NCBI GenBank assembly: GCA_030645355.1
Contig: JAUSNJ010000033.1
Span: forward strand, 1-46,891
DNA: 46,891 bases
Direction: 5' to 3'
DNA from: Rhodoferax sp.
GTDB lineage: Bacteria > Pseudomonadota > Gammaproteobacteria > Burkholderiales > Burkholderiaceae_C
Both the position numbers and the translations under genes were made by a program. How positions within the stretch are numbered: the first letter of the stretch is position 1; each line of letters starts with the position of its first letter. This document shows, piece after piece, positions 25,046 to 35,364 of this stretch. Below the pieces are notes generated by a model. It had not been told where the DNA came from, did no database searches, and saw only the letters and a program-made list of their open reading frames with translations.

Positions 25046-26486
25046 GCGGCCCATGCAAACACCACGCATCTTTCACCTGGCCAGCCTGACGACGGCCCTG
25101 CTGGCCCCGCTGGCCCCACTGGCATTGACCGGCTGCAGCTTCATACCCACCTATGAGCGCCCGGCCGCGCCGGTGGCCGCCACCTATGCGCCCGAGTTGA
25201 CCAGCACCACTGCCAGCGACCGCGCGAGCCCGGCCGCTGCTGAACTGGATTGGCAGGACTTCTTCAAGGACGCGCGCCTCAAGCGGCTGATTGCGCTGTC
25301 CCTGCAAAACAACCGCGACCTGCGCGTGGCCGTGCTCAGCATCGAGCAGACCCGTGCCCAGTTGCGCCTGCGCCAGGCAGACCAGTTGCCCACGGTGAAT
25401 GCCGGCATCACCGGCACCCGCGGCCCTGTGAGTTCGGGCGCCATCACCGCCACCTATACCGCGGGCTTCAGCGTCACCGCCTACGAGCTGGATTTCTTTG
25501 GCCGCGTCGCCGCCCTGAGCCAGGCCGCCCAGGCCCAGTTGCTGGCCAGTGAGGAGGCCCGCAAGACCGTGCAGATCAGCTTGATTGCCTCCGTTGCCAA
25601 CACCTACCTGGCCCTGCTGGCCGATGACGAGCTGCTGCGCGTAACGCGCGAGACCGTGTCCACGCGCCAGGAGTCCCTGCGCCTGACCCAGCTCAAGTTT
25701 GATAACGAGGCGGCCTCCAAGATCGAACTGAGTCAGTCCCAGTCCCTGCTCGAAGGTGCCAAGGCCGCGCTGGCACAGGCCCAGCGCCAGCGCGTGCTGG
25801 ACGAAAACGCCCTGGTGCTCTTGGTGGGCCAACCCTTGCCCGCCGATCTGCCCGCCGGCCTGCCGGTCACCGCCCAGGGCATGCTGCCCGATCTGCCGGC
25901 TGGCCTGCCGTCTGACCTGCTGACGCGCCGTCCCGATGTGCGCCAGGCCGAACAACAGCTGCTCGCCAACAACGCCAACATCGGCGCCGCGCGGGCGGCC
26001 TACTTCCCGCGCATCACGCTGACCGGCAGCGCCGGTGTGGTCAGCAGCGATCTGGACAACCTGTTCCGCAACGGCACCACCGCCTGGACCTTTGCGCCGC
26101 AACTGCTGGTGCCGCTTTTTGACTTTGGCCGCACCCAGGCCAATGTGGAATCCGCAAAAGTAGCCCGCGACATCGCCGTGGCCCAGTACGAAAAGGCCAT
26201 CCAGACGGGCTTTCGCGAGGTGTCCGACGCCCTGGCCGGCCGTGCCACGCTGGGTGAGCAACTGCGCGCCCAGAACGCCCAACTGGCCGCCGAGCAGACC
26301 CGCATGCAGCTCACCGACCTGCGCTTCAAGCATGGCGCGTCCAATGCGTTTGATGTGCTGGACGCCCAGCGCTCACTGTTTGCCGCGCAACAGGCGGCGC
26401 TGCAGGTTCAGGTGCAGCAGGCGCAGAACCTGGTGACGCTGTACAAGGTGCTGGGCGGGGGCTGGAAGCCGCCGGTCAACCAGTAA
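25038..26486 (+). CDS. oprM: Outer-membrane efflux lipoprotein (OprM/NodT type)
   Basis: A 482-residue TolC-like channel lipoprotein. The signal ends at the lipobox LTGC (Cys about 33), followed by two repeated outer-membrane-efflux domains, recognisable by LDWQDFFKDARLKRLI, YELDFFGRVAAL and LLTRRPDVRQAEQQLLANNANIG cut in two repeats (the first ends about residue 245). ATG 25038 overlaps the end of acrB as ATGAATAA. It completes the tripartite pump. The convergent gene at 26492 starts its stop codon five bases later. Confidence 0.93.
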   Translation: MNKRPMQTPRIFHLASLTTALLAPLAPLALTGCSFIPTYERPAAPVAATYAPELTSTTASDRASPAAAELDWQDFFKDARLKRLIALSLQNNRDLRVAVLSIEQTRAQLRLRQADQLPTVNAGITGTRGPVSSGAITATYTAGFSVTAYELDFFGRVAALSQAAQAQLLASEEARKTVQISLIASVANTYLALLADDELLRVTRETVSTRQESLRLTQLKFDNEAASKIELSQSQSLLEGAKAALAQAQRQRVLDENALVLLVGQPLPADLPAGLPVTAQGMLPDLPAGLPSDLLTRRPDVRQAEQQLLANNANIGAARAAYFPRITLTGSAGVVSSDLDNLFRNGTTAWTFAPQLLVPLFDFGRTQANVESAKVARDIAVAQYEKAIQTGFREVSDALAGRATLGEQLRAQNAQLAAEQTRMQLTDLRFKHGASNAFDVLDAQRSLFAAQQAALQVQVQQAQNLVTLYKVLGGGWKPPVNQ

Positions 26487-26491
26487 GTAGC

Positions 26492-26995
26492 TCAGGCCTG
26501 CAACGGCGTGCGCGACAGCGCCTTTAGAAAGAGAAAGGCGTTGTCGAAGGAATTGGCCTCTGGCGACCGCGGCCACAGATGCTCGGGCGGCAGCGCACCA
26601 AAATAGGTCAAATAGTCCGCCTCCAACAGGCGCACCTTGTCACGCATCTTCTCGGCGGAGCGTATCTGCGCCTCAATGTCGCCGCTGGCCACCTCGGGCA
26701 CGTGGTGGATAAACCCGCCGGTCAGGTCGTGGCAAAACCGCGCGTAGTCCTTGGTAAACAGAATGAAGGTGTGCCACAGTTCGTCCACTTGGCCGCCCGT
26801 CGCGTACGTCTTCTCGGGGTGCAAGGCACACAGGGTGAACCAGCGCTTGAGTTCCAGCAAGGTCTCCGCGGCCAGCTGCGGCGACACGCCGCTGTCCTTG
26901 ATGTACCGGCCAAAGACCTTTCCAAAGTCAAACCGGGAAATCTTGTCGAACAAAAGTTGGGATTGCTCGATGGCAGGGCTGGTTGCAGGCGTCAT
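26492..26995 (-). CDS. Glycine-rich-domain-protein-like (GRDP-like) protein
   Basis: A 167-residue soluble protein. The segment VDELWHTFILFTKDYARFC followed by GGFIHHVPE matches the conserved VDELWH...FC...HH motif of GRDP-like/DUF1399 proteins; its role in bacteria is not known. The Cys/His residues might bind a metal, which is inference. ATG 26995 is preferred to an upstream start at 27019: a -10-like TAAGAT ends eight bases before it, again suggesting a leaderless mRNA. It is divergent from the borosin operon, 150 bases away. Confidence 0.6.
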   Translation of the reverse strand: MTPATSPAIEQSQLLFDKISRFDFGKVFGRYIKDSGVSPQLAAETLLELKRWFTLCALHPEKTYATGGQVDELWHTFILFTKDYARFCHDLTGGFIHHVPEVASGDIEAQIRSAEKMRDKVRLLEADYLTYFGALPPEHLWPRSPEANSFDNAFLFLKALSRTPLQA

Positions 26996-27145
26996 GGCTG
27001 TGCATCTTACGCCGCCCATTGCATGCGCAGGAGCCGGGGCGGGGGTGGCTCTTTTATCGCCAGATACAACTTGTAACGTGGGCTATAGAATCCGCCGTGG
27101 ACTGAAAGTCTTCGTCCCCCTCTTATACCAATCAAAGGAATTGCC

Positions 27146-27367
27146 ATGTCGAAACTCTTGGGTTACCTCAATCTCCTGGACACTGACTCCGAGGCACGCG
27201 CAGCGCACGCGGCGGACCCCAAGGCGGCAATGACGCAATTTGGCCTGAGCGATGCCGAACATGAAGCCGTGTTGTCCGGGGACAAAACGGCGATATCAAA
27301 GCTGGCGGGCGTTGATCTAAAGGACGGACTCACCTCACAAGGAAGCTGTGTCGAAGAGACAAAGTGA
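27146..27367 (+). CDS. Candidate split-borosin precursor peptide
   Basis: A 73-residue peptide. Residues about 1-55 form a helical leader with LLDTDSEARAAHAADPKAAM and FGLSDAEHEAVLSGDKTAI, the pattern (acidic helix, DP..AM...GL....AVLSGD) I know from split-borosin precursors such as Shewanella SonA, often misnamed LigA-like. The tail from about residue 56 (VDLKDGLTSQGSCVEETK) would be the core that the methyltransferase N-methylates. AAAGGA stands eight bases before the ATG. It heads an operon with a GGDEF gene 21 bases on and the methyltransferase at 29151. The family call is strong; the core boundary is a guess. Confidence 0.82.
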   Translation: MSKLLGYLNLLDTDSEARAAHAADPKAAMTQFGLSDAEHEAVLSGDKTAISKLAGVDLKDGLTSQGSCVEETK

Positions 27368-27388
27368 GATAAGGTCCGCACGAATGCG

Positions 27389-29173
27389 ATGGTGATGGGC
27401 AAGCGCATCAGAGCCATTGCCTTGCTGGTGTGCGCACTGGGCTGCTGCAGCCTGGCGCTTGCCGACGCGCCAAACGCAGTGGACGCTTTGCTGGACGAGT
27501 CACTGGCACTGATTATTTCGACACCAGAGAAGGCGTCGGTTCCGTTCGCCAAACTGCAGGCTCTGCGGGGCACCTTTACGCCGGCGCAGAACCATCGCTA
27601 CCACGCGCACTATGCAAAGTACCTGGGCTGGCAGGGTCGGCATGAAGAGCGCATCGCGTTGGTTCAGTCCATCATTGGCCAGGTGACATCACCATCAAGG
27701 CGGGCCTCGCTGCTTTACGATCTGGTGGATGGCAACCGCGCCTTGGGCCACTACGAGAGTGCCCTTCAGGCAATGAATGAATCCATTCTCTTGCTGCCAT
27801 CCATCGACAGTATCAACGCCAAGGCATTGGTGCTCAACGGCGCCGTATCCTTGTTGACTACCCTGCGCGCCTATGACGAAGCCCTGGTGTTTGCTGAGCG
27901 CATCATCGCCCTGGAACCGGACAAAACTGGAACCCGCACACAGTGCCACGGCCTAATTAACAAGGTAGAACTGAATTACAAACTGGGCAACAGACAACTG
28001 GCTGAGTCCCTGGTGCCCGAAACCGTGCTGGCCTGCGATGCCAGCAAGGAACATATGACTACCCTGCTCGTGAAGAGCCTTGCTGCCATTGATTTGATCG
28101 ATTCGGGGCAATACGCAAAAGGCATCACCACCAGCCTGCCCCTGGTACAACAATTTCAAACGGTGGGCACGGGTTCCAACTGGCTGGCGGCCGTGGAAGA
28201 AGCGCTGGCCCGCGCCTACCTGAAGACGGGCGATATGGAGCGCGCTGAGTACTTTGGCACACAGGCCTACCAACGTGCGCAGGCGGCAAAAGATCTGGAC
28301 TGGCAGGAAAAGACCAGCGAAACCATGGCGGCGGTCAAACGCGCCCAGGGCCAATTGACCGCGGCCATTGGCTTTTATGAGATCAATCTGGCATTCAAAA
28401 AGAAGGCCTTTGACGACCAGCAGCAAAAGAATTTGGCCTACCAACGCGTCAAATTCGAGAACCAGGACAAGGCCAACCAGATGGCCCTGCTGGAACAAAA
28501 GAACAAGAACCTCAACACCGAGAAAGCCCTGCAGCACGGCAAGTACCAAAACCTGGTGCTGCTGCTGACGCTGGGCCTGGTGGCCCTGGCGATACTCGGC
28601 GCGAGCCTGGTCCGAACGCTGCGGCAAAAAAACAGCTTCCGCAAATCCGCACAAATCGACGGCTTGACCCAGGTGAGCAACCGGGCGCACTTTACCGAGT
28701 GTGCGCAAAAGGCGTTCAACAACAAGGACAGCGTGGTGAGCCTGGTCCTGTTTGATATGGATTTCTTCAAAAAAATCAACGACACCTATGGCCATGCGAC
28801 GGGTGACTGGGTGCTGAAGACCGTCTGCCATACGGTCAAGCGCAGGCTGCCCAAGGACGCCTGTATGGGTCGCATGGGTGGCGAAGAGTTCGCCATCTGC
28901 CTGCCCACTTTTTCAGCCGAGGAAACCCGGGCGGTGGCAGAGCGCTGCCGCAAAGCCATTGCCACGGTGGACAGCCGCCACAGCGGCTTCAACTTTCAGA
29001 TGACCGCCAGCTTTGGCATCGCGACGCGCGACGCCAATGGGTCATTCAGCTTTGAGCAAGCGCTGGCCGCAGCGGACAAGGCCTTGTATTTTTCCAAGAA
29101 CGAAGGACGCAACCGCGTCACCGTGTACCAACATTCAGATGCCTTCAACCATGACGCAGCCCAGGCCCGGTAA
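27389..29173 (+). CDS. TPR-containing membrane diguanylate cyclase (GGDEF)
   Basis: A 594-residue sensor enzyme. A signal peptide or anchor (residues 4-26) is followed by a helical TPR-like region (about 70-335), a Lys/Gln-rich coiled coil (about 335-385), a membrane segment (about 388-409) and a GGDEF domain with LFDMDFFKKINDTYGH and the active-site GGEEF (497-501). No RxxD inhibitory site is visible in the usual place. It should make c-di-GMP in response to a periplasmic signal. The start is uncertain (ATG 27389 or 27395; no good ribosome site). It lies between the borosin precursor and methyltransferase genes and overlaps the latter by 23 bases. Confidence 0.85.
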   Translation: MVMGKRIRAIALLVCALGCCSLALADAPNAVDALLDESLALIISTPEKASVPFAKLQALRGTFTPAQNHRYHAHYAKYLGWQGRHEERIALVQSIIGQVTSPSRRASLLYDLVDGNRALGHYESALQAMNESILLLPSIDSINAKALVLNGAVSLLTTLRAYDEALVFAERIIALEPDKTGTRTQCHGLINKVELNYKLGNRQLAESLVPETVLACDASKEHMTTLLVKSLAAIDLIDSGQYAKGITTSLPLVQQFQTVGTGSNWLAAVEEALARAYLKTGDMERAEYFGTQAYQRAQAAKDLDWQEKTSETMAAVKRAQGQLTAAIGFYEINLAFKKKAFDDQQQKNLAYQRVKFENQDKANQMALLEQKNKNLNTEKALQHGKYQNLVLLLTLGLVALAILGASLVRTLRQKNSFRKSAQIDGLTQVSNRAHFTECAQKAFNNKDSVVSLVLFDMDFFKKINDTYGHATGDWVLKTVCHTVKRRLPKDACMGRMGGEEFAICLPTFSAEETRAVAERCRKAIATVDSRHSGFNFQMTASFGIATRDANGSFSFEQALAAADKALYFSKNEGRNRVTVYQHSDAFNHDAAQAR

Positions 29174-29978
29174 ATTGATCTGTGTGGGCACCGGCATGCG
29201 CATGGCCGGGCAACTGACACCCTTGGCGCGCAGCTATATCGAGACGGCGGACGTGGTCGTGGCGGCCGTGCCCAACCGCTTTGCACGCAAGTGGTTGCAG
29301 GACATTGCCAAGGAATACATATGCCTGCTGGACTACTACGCGGACTGCGATATTGAGGGCAAGAATCGCCACGACACCTACAGACGCATGTCGGCCACGA
29401 TCCTGGAAGAAGTTCGATCGGGCAAAACGGTCTGTGCCGCTTTTTATGGGCACCCGGGCATCTTTGCCTGCATTGCGCACATGGCGATCAAGGCCGCGCG
29501 CGCCGAAGGTTACGACGCAGAAATGTTGCCCGGCATCTCGGCCGAAGATTGCCTGGTGGCCGATATCGGCATTGACCCCGGTGCCACCGGGATGCAGTCG
29601 ATGGAAGCCACTCAGTTCATGATGTTCGAGCGCAAGCTCGATCCCACCGCTTTGCTGGTTCTGTGGCAGCCCTATATCGCCGGTGACCTGACCCGCAAAC
29701 GTTTCGACACCACAGCGGCCCGCCTGCAGGTGCTGGTGGACAAGCTGGCGCGCGACTACCCGCTGGACCACCCAGTCATCCTGTACGAAGCGGCGACCAA
29801 TCCCCTGGAAACGCCGCGCATGGACACCATCGCGCTGCGCGACCTGCCCAACGCCGTGTTGAACGGCATCACCACGCTGGTGATCCCGGCGGCCTATAAC
29901 TTGAAGCGGGATCAGGCGGTCGTCGACCAATTGAATGCCTTGCCAGAGGCGCTGCCCGAACTGGCGCAGACAGCCTGA
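29151..29978 (+). CDS. Borosin-type peptide alpha-N-methyltransferase
   Basis: A 275-residue tetrapyrrole-methylase-fold enzyme. It opens GKLICVGTGMRMAGQLTP and contains FYGHPGIFACIAHMAI (98-113) and MLPGISAEDCLVADIGIDP (125-143), nearly identical in pattern to the fungal borosin enzyme OphMA and bacterial SonM. Residues for amide activation are present: Tyr62/63, Arg73 and Tyr77 in DYYAD...NRHDTY. Unlike OphMA it carries no core peptide at its end, so it should act in trans on the peptide from 27146, N-methylating backbone amides with SAM. ATG 29151 overlaps the GGDEF gene by 23 bases. Confidence 0.88.
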   Translation: MTQPRPGKLICVGTGMRMAGQLTPLARSYIETADVVVAAVPNRFARKWLQDIAKEYICLLDYYADCDIEGKNRHDTYRRMSATILEEVRSGKTVCAAFYGHPGIFACIAHMAIKAARAEGYDAEMLPGISAEDCLVADIGIDPGATGMQSMEATQFMMFERKLDPTALLVLWQPYIAGDLTRKRFDTTAARLQVLVDKLARDYPLDHPVILYEAATNPLETPRMDTIALRDLPNAVLNGITTLVIPAAYNLKRDQAVVDQLNALPEALPELAQTA

Positions 29979-30009
29979 TCACGCGGCGTTTGCGTTGGCG
30001 CGCTTCACG

Positions 30010-30066
30010 TTTGCTATCGAATAGATAGCTACAGACGCTTATTTCACGAGGGCTAGAGGCCAATTT
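30010..30066 (+). repeat. 57-bp dispersed repeat, copy 5
   Basis: Starts TTTGCTATCGA with partner arm GATAGCTAC, then CGCTTATTTCACGAGGGCTA and GAGGCCAATTT. This best-preserved copy lies between the convergent methyltransferase gene and parC, where it might act in mRNA-end formation for either. Confidence 0.88.
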
Positions 30067-30079
30067 AACCAATAGACTT

Positions 30080-32467
<2,388 letters not shown>

Positions 32468-32473
32468 AGGGGA

Positions 32474-33268
32474 TCAATTCAATACGTCTGTAGGGACCTG
32501 GGTGCCGTGAAACTCGCCACGCACACGTGCGATCTGCAGCGAAGCGCCTGCGTGCGCCGCCTGTGGATTCAGCCGGTTGTACAGGTGCATCACGGAACGC
32601 ACGTAGTTTTGGGTTTCTTTGTAATTGGGTATGCGGTTGCCGGCCTTTTGCACGGCACCCTCCCCGGCGTTGTAGGCCGCAACGGCCAATTCCAACTGAC
32701 CCGGAAACATCTTGATCAGGTCGCGCAGGTAGCGGGCGCCGGTGTTGATATTGGTCCGCGGGTCGGCAAGCTTGGTGGCCACGGAGCCGCCACGGTCGCT
32801 GGCCAAGCCATAGCGCTCACCGGTCGCGGGCATCACCTGCATCAGCCCCACGGCGCCCTTGGGCGACACCGCAGACGGATCAAAGCCGGACTCTGTGGCA
32901 ATGACCGCCTGCAACAGGGCCATATCGAGCTGGTTGGCATCGGCTGCCGTACGCAAATACGGCTTGATGGCCATAAATGCCGGCGACAACTCCAGACTGG
33001 CCACACTACGCCCGGCACCGCCGATCGGTGCAAAGCGGGCCACGGTGGTGACGGTACCGCTGTCGGACTGGCCCGCCGCATCGGGCGCAGGCACGCCGCG
33101 AAACATCAGCTTGTACCGCGCATCCAAACGGCTGGAGGCGAAGTGCTTGACGCCGCGCGCATCCACATAGGTCCACATGTCGGCATGGGCCAGGTGCAGG
33201 GAACACAGCAACGCGGCCCCCAGCAGGGGCGCCCGGAACGCCCGGGCCTTCAACAACAACGAAACCAT
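32474..33268 (-). CDS. Lytic transglycosylase (SLT domain) inside the parE-parC operon
   Basis: A 264-residue exported peptidoglycan lyase. A signal sequence (about 1-30) precedes a DUF4124-like segment (WTYVDARGVKHFASS), a linker and the SLT domain with the catalytic Glu in AVIATESGFDP, then VGLMQVMPATGERYG and LAVAAYNAGEGAV. It cleaves the glycan strand without hydrolysis. Its ATG shares one base with the parE stop (TGATG), so it is coupled to parE. Its place between the two topoisomerase IV genes is unusual in bacteria generally; I believe related Burkholderiales share it, but cannot check. Confidence 0.9.
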   Translation of the reverse strand: MVSLLLKARAFRAPLLGAALLCSLHLAHADMWTYVDARGVKHFASSRLDARYKLMFRGVPAPDAAGQSDSGTVTTVARFAPIGGAGRSVASLELSPAFMAIKPYLRTAADANQLDMALLQAVIATESGFDPSAVSPKGAVGLMQVMPATGERYGLASDRGGSVATKLADPRTNINTGARYLRDLIKMFPGQLELAVAAYNAGEGAVQKAGNRIPNYKETQNYVRSVMHLYNRLNPQAAHAGASLQIARVRGEFHGTQVPTDVLN

Positions 33269-35250
33269 CAAATGTCTACCTCTACGGAGTCGCCATGCAG
33301 CTCCATCAATTCACGCCGCGCGGCGGCCTCGCCCTTGCCCATGAGCTTGGTGATCAGTGCCTCGGTATCGCCAAAATTGATGGCGCCCAGCGTGACCGGT
33401 AGCAGGCGGCGGGTGTCGGGGTTGAGCGTGGTGTCCCACAGTTGCTCGGCATTCATTTCACCCAGACCTTTGAAGCGGCTGATGCTCCAGGCGGCTTCGC
33501 GTACGCCTTCTTTGCGCAATTTGTCGAGAATAGCTGTCAACTCGCCTTCATCCAGCGCATACGCCTTGGACGCAGGTTTTTTGCCACGGGCCGGCGCATC
33601 GACGCGGAACAGCGGGGGACGAGCCACATACACATGGCCAGTCTCAATGAGTTTGGGGAAATGGCGGAAAAACAGCGTCAGCAGCAACACCTGGATGTGG
33701 GAGCCGTCCACGTCGGCATCGCTGAGGATGCAAACCTTGCCATAGCGCAGGCCAGACATGTCGGGCGAGTCGTTGGGGCCATGCGGATCAACACCAATGG
33801 CGACCGAGATGTCGTGAATTTCGGTATTGGCGAACAGGCGGTCGCGGTCGACCTCCCAGGTATTGAGCACCTTGCCGCGCAGGGGAAGGATGGCCTGGTT
33901 TTCCTTGTCGCGGCCCATCTTGGCACTACCGCCGGCCGAGTCGCCCTCGACCAGGAAAACTTCGTTGTAGGCAATGTCTTTGCTTTCACAGTCGGTCAGC
34001 TTGCCGGGCAGCACAGCGACGCCCGAGCTTTTGCGCTTCTCCACCTTTTGGCCGGCTTTTTGTCGGCTTTGGGCGGCTTTGATCGCCAACTCCGCCAATT
34101 TCTTGCCATATTCCACATGCTGGTTCAGCCAAAGTTCGAGCGCGGGACGCACAAAGCTGGACACCAGGCGCACCGCGTCGCGGGAATTGAGCCGCTCCTT
34201 GATCTGGCCCTGGAATTGCGGGTCCAGCACCTTGGTCGACAGCACATAGCTGGCGCGGGCGAACACGTCTTCGGGCATCAGCTTCACGCCCTTGGGCAGC
34301 AACGAATGCAGTTCGATGAAACTCTTGACCGCCGTGAACAGGCCGTCGCGCAGGCCGCTTTCGTGCGTGCCGCCGGCGCTGGGGGGAATCAGGTTGACAT
34401 AACTCTCGCGCACCGGCTGGCCGTCTTCGGTAAAGGCCACGGCCCAGGCGGCGCCCTCACCTTCGGCGAAGTTGTCACTCTGGCTGTCGGCAAAGCCTTC
34501 GCCTTCGAACAGCGGAATGACCGGGTCGCCGGTCAGAGTCTGCGTCAAATAGTCGCGCAGGCCGCCCTTGTAGAGCCAGGTCTGGGTTTCTTTGGTCTTC
34601 TCAACGAGCAGCGAGACGCTGACGCCGGGCATCAGGACCGCCTTGCTGCGCAGCAAGTGCGTCAGCTCGTTCATCGGCAGAACTGCCGACTCGAAATACT
34701 TGGCGTCTGGCCAGACCCGGATCGTGGTGCCGGATTTGCGGTCGCCCTCGGCTATCTTGCGGGTTTGCAGCGCCTGGGTTACATCGCCGTTCTCAAACAC
34801 CAGTGCGGCCACCATGCCCTCGCGGTATGAAGTGGCCTCCAGCCGTTTGGCCAGGGCATTGGTCACGCTGACACCTACGCCGTGCAGGCCGCCGGAAAAG
34901 CTGTAGGCACCGCCCTTGCCCTTGTCGAACTTGCCACCGGCGTGCAGCCGGGTGAACACCAGCTCGATGACCGGGGCCTTTTCTTCGGGGTGCATGCCAA
35001 ACGGGATGCCGCGGCCATCGTCTTCAATGGTGACGGAGCCGTCGGTGTGGACGGTGACCTTGATCTTTTTGCCGAATCCGCCGAGGGATTCATCGGCCGC
35101 GTTGTCCAGCACTTCCTGGATGACGTGCAGTGGATTGTCGGTGCGGGTGTACATGCCCGGACGCTGTTTGACGGGCTCCAGGCCCTTGAGAACGCGAATG
35201 GAGCCTTCGGAGTATTCGGGGGTGGAGGATGCTGGGGGTTTAGCTGACAT
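33268..35250 (-). CDS. parE: DNA topoisomerase IV subunit B
   Basis: A 660-residue ATPase subunit. GHKL ATP site: VLDNAADESLGGF, DDGRGIPFGMHP and GGLHGVGVSVTNALA; the TOPRIM domain shows EGDSAGGSAKMGRD and ILSDADVDGSHI. The size and lack of the GyrB-type insert fit ParE. A -10-like TACAAT lies eight bases ahead of ATG 35250, and a LexA-like palindrome (35284-35299) overlaps the expected -35 area. It is the first gene of parE-slt-parC. Confidence 0.93.
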   Translation of the reverse strand: MSAKPPASSTPEYSEGSIRVLKGLEPVKQRPGMYTRTDNPLHVIQEVLDNAADESLGGFGKKIKVTVHTDGSVTIEDDGRGIPFGMHPEEKAPVIELVFTRLHAGGKFDKGKGGAYSFSGGLHGVGVSVTNALAKRLEATSYREGMVAALVFENGDVTQALQTRKIAEGDRKSGTTIRVWPDAKYFESAVLPMNELTHLLRSKAVLMPGVSVSLLVEKTKETQTWLYKGGLRDYLTQTLTGDPVIPLFEGEGFADSQSDNFAEGEGAAWAVAFTEDGQPVRESYVNLIPPSAGGTHESGLRDGLFTAVKSFIELHSLLPKGVKLMPEDVFARASYVLSTKVLDPQFQGQIKERLNSRDAVRLVSSFVRPALELWLNQHVEYGKKLAELAIKAAQSRQKAGQKVEKRKSSGVAVLPGKLTDCESKDIAYNEVFLVEGDSAGGSAKMGRDKENQAILPLRGKVLNTWEVDRDRLFANTEIHDISVAIGVDPHGPNDSPDMSGLRYGKVCILSDADVDGSHIQVLLLTLFFRHFPKLIETGHVYVARPPLFRVDAPARGKKPASKAYALDEGELTAILDKLRKEGVREAAWSISRFKGLGEMNAEQLWDTTLNPDTRRLLPVTLGAINFGDTEALITKLMGKGEAAARRELMELHGDSVEVDI

Positions 35251-35280
35251 AGGGCGGCATTGTAATCGGCTAGCCCCGGC

Positions 35281-35302
35281 AGGCTGTACGTAAATACAGC
35301 CT
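35281..35302. promoter_or_regulatory. LexA-like palindrome between parE and an MFS gene
   Basis: AGGCTGTA (35281-35288) and TACAGCCT (35295-35302) form a perfect 8-bp inverted repeat. The inner part, CTGT-N8-ACAG (35284-35299), fits the LexA box of beta- and gammaproteobacteria. It overlaps the predicted -35 region of parE, so the position suits repression. The flanking bases and half AT-rich centre differ from the best SOS boxes; another regulator of the MFS gene is possible. Confidence 0.45.
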
Positions 35303-35364
35303 CACAATGGGATGGCATTGCCCAAGGCTCGGCAACGGGCTCCCGGATTGGCGACAATCCGGCC

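Noticed and set aside
27095-27145. Possible c-di-GMP riboswitch in the leader of the borosin operon
   Set aside because: Only about 50 bases with a tiny GACT/AGTC hairpin; it lacks the paired helices and tetraloop receptor of GEMM riboswitches.
27146-27367. Reading the small peptide as a LigA-like dioxygenase subunit
   Set aside because: No LigB catalytic partner is present, while a borosin methyltransferase is in the same operon; the similarity is to the leader domain shared by several RiPP precursors.
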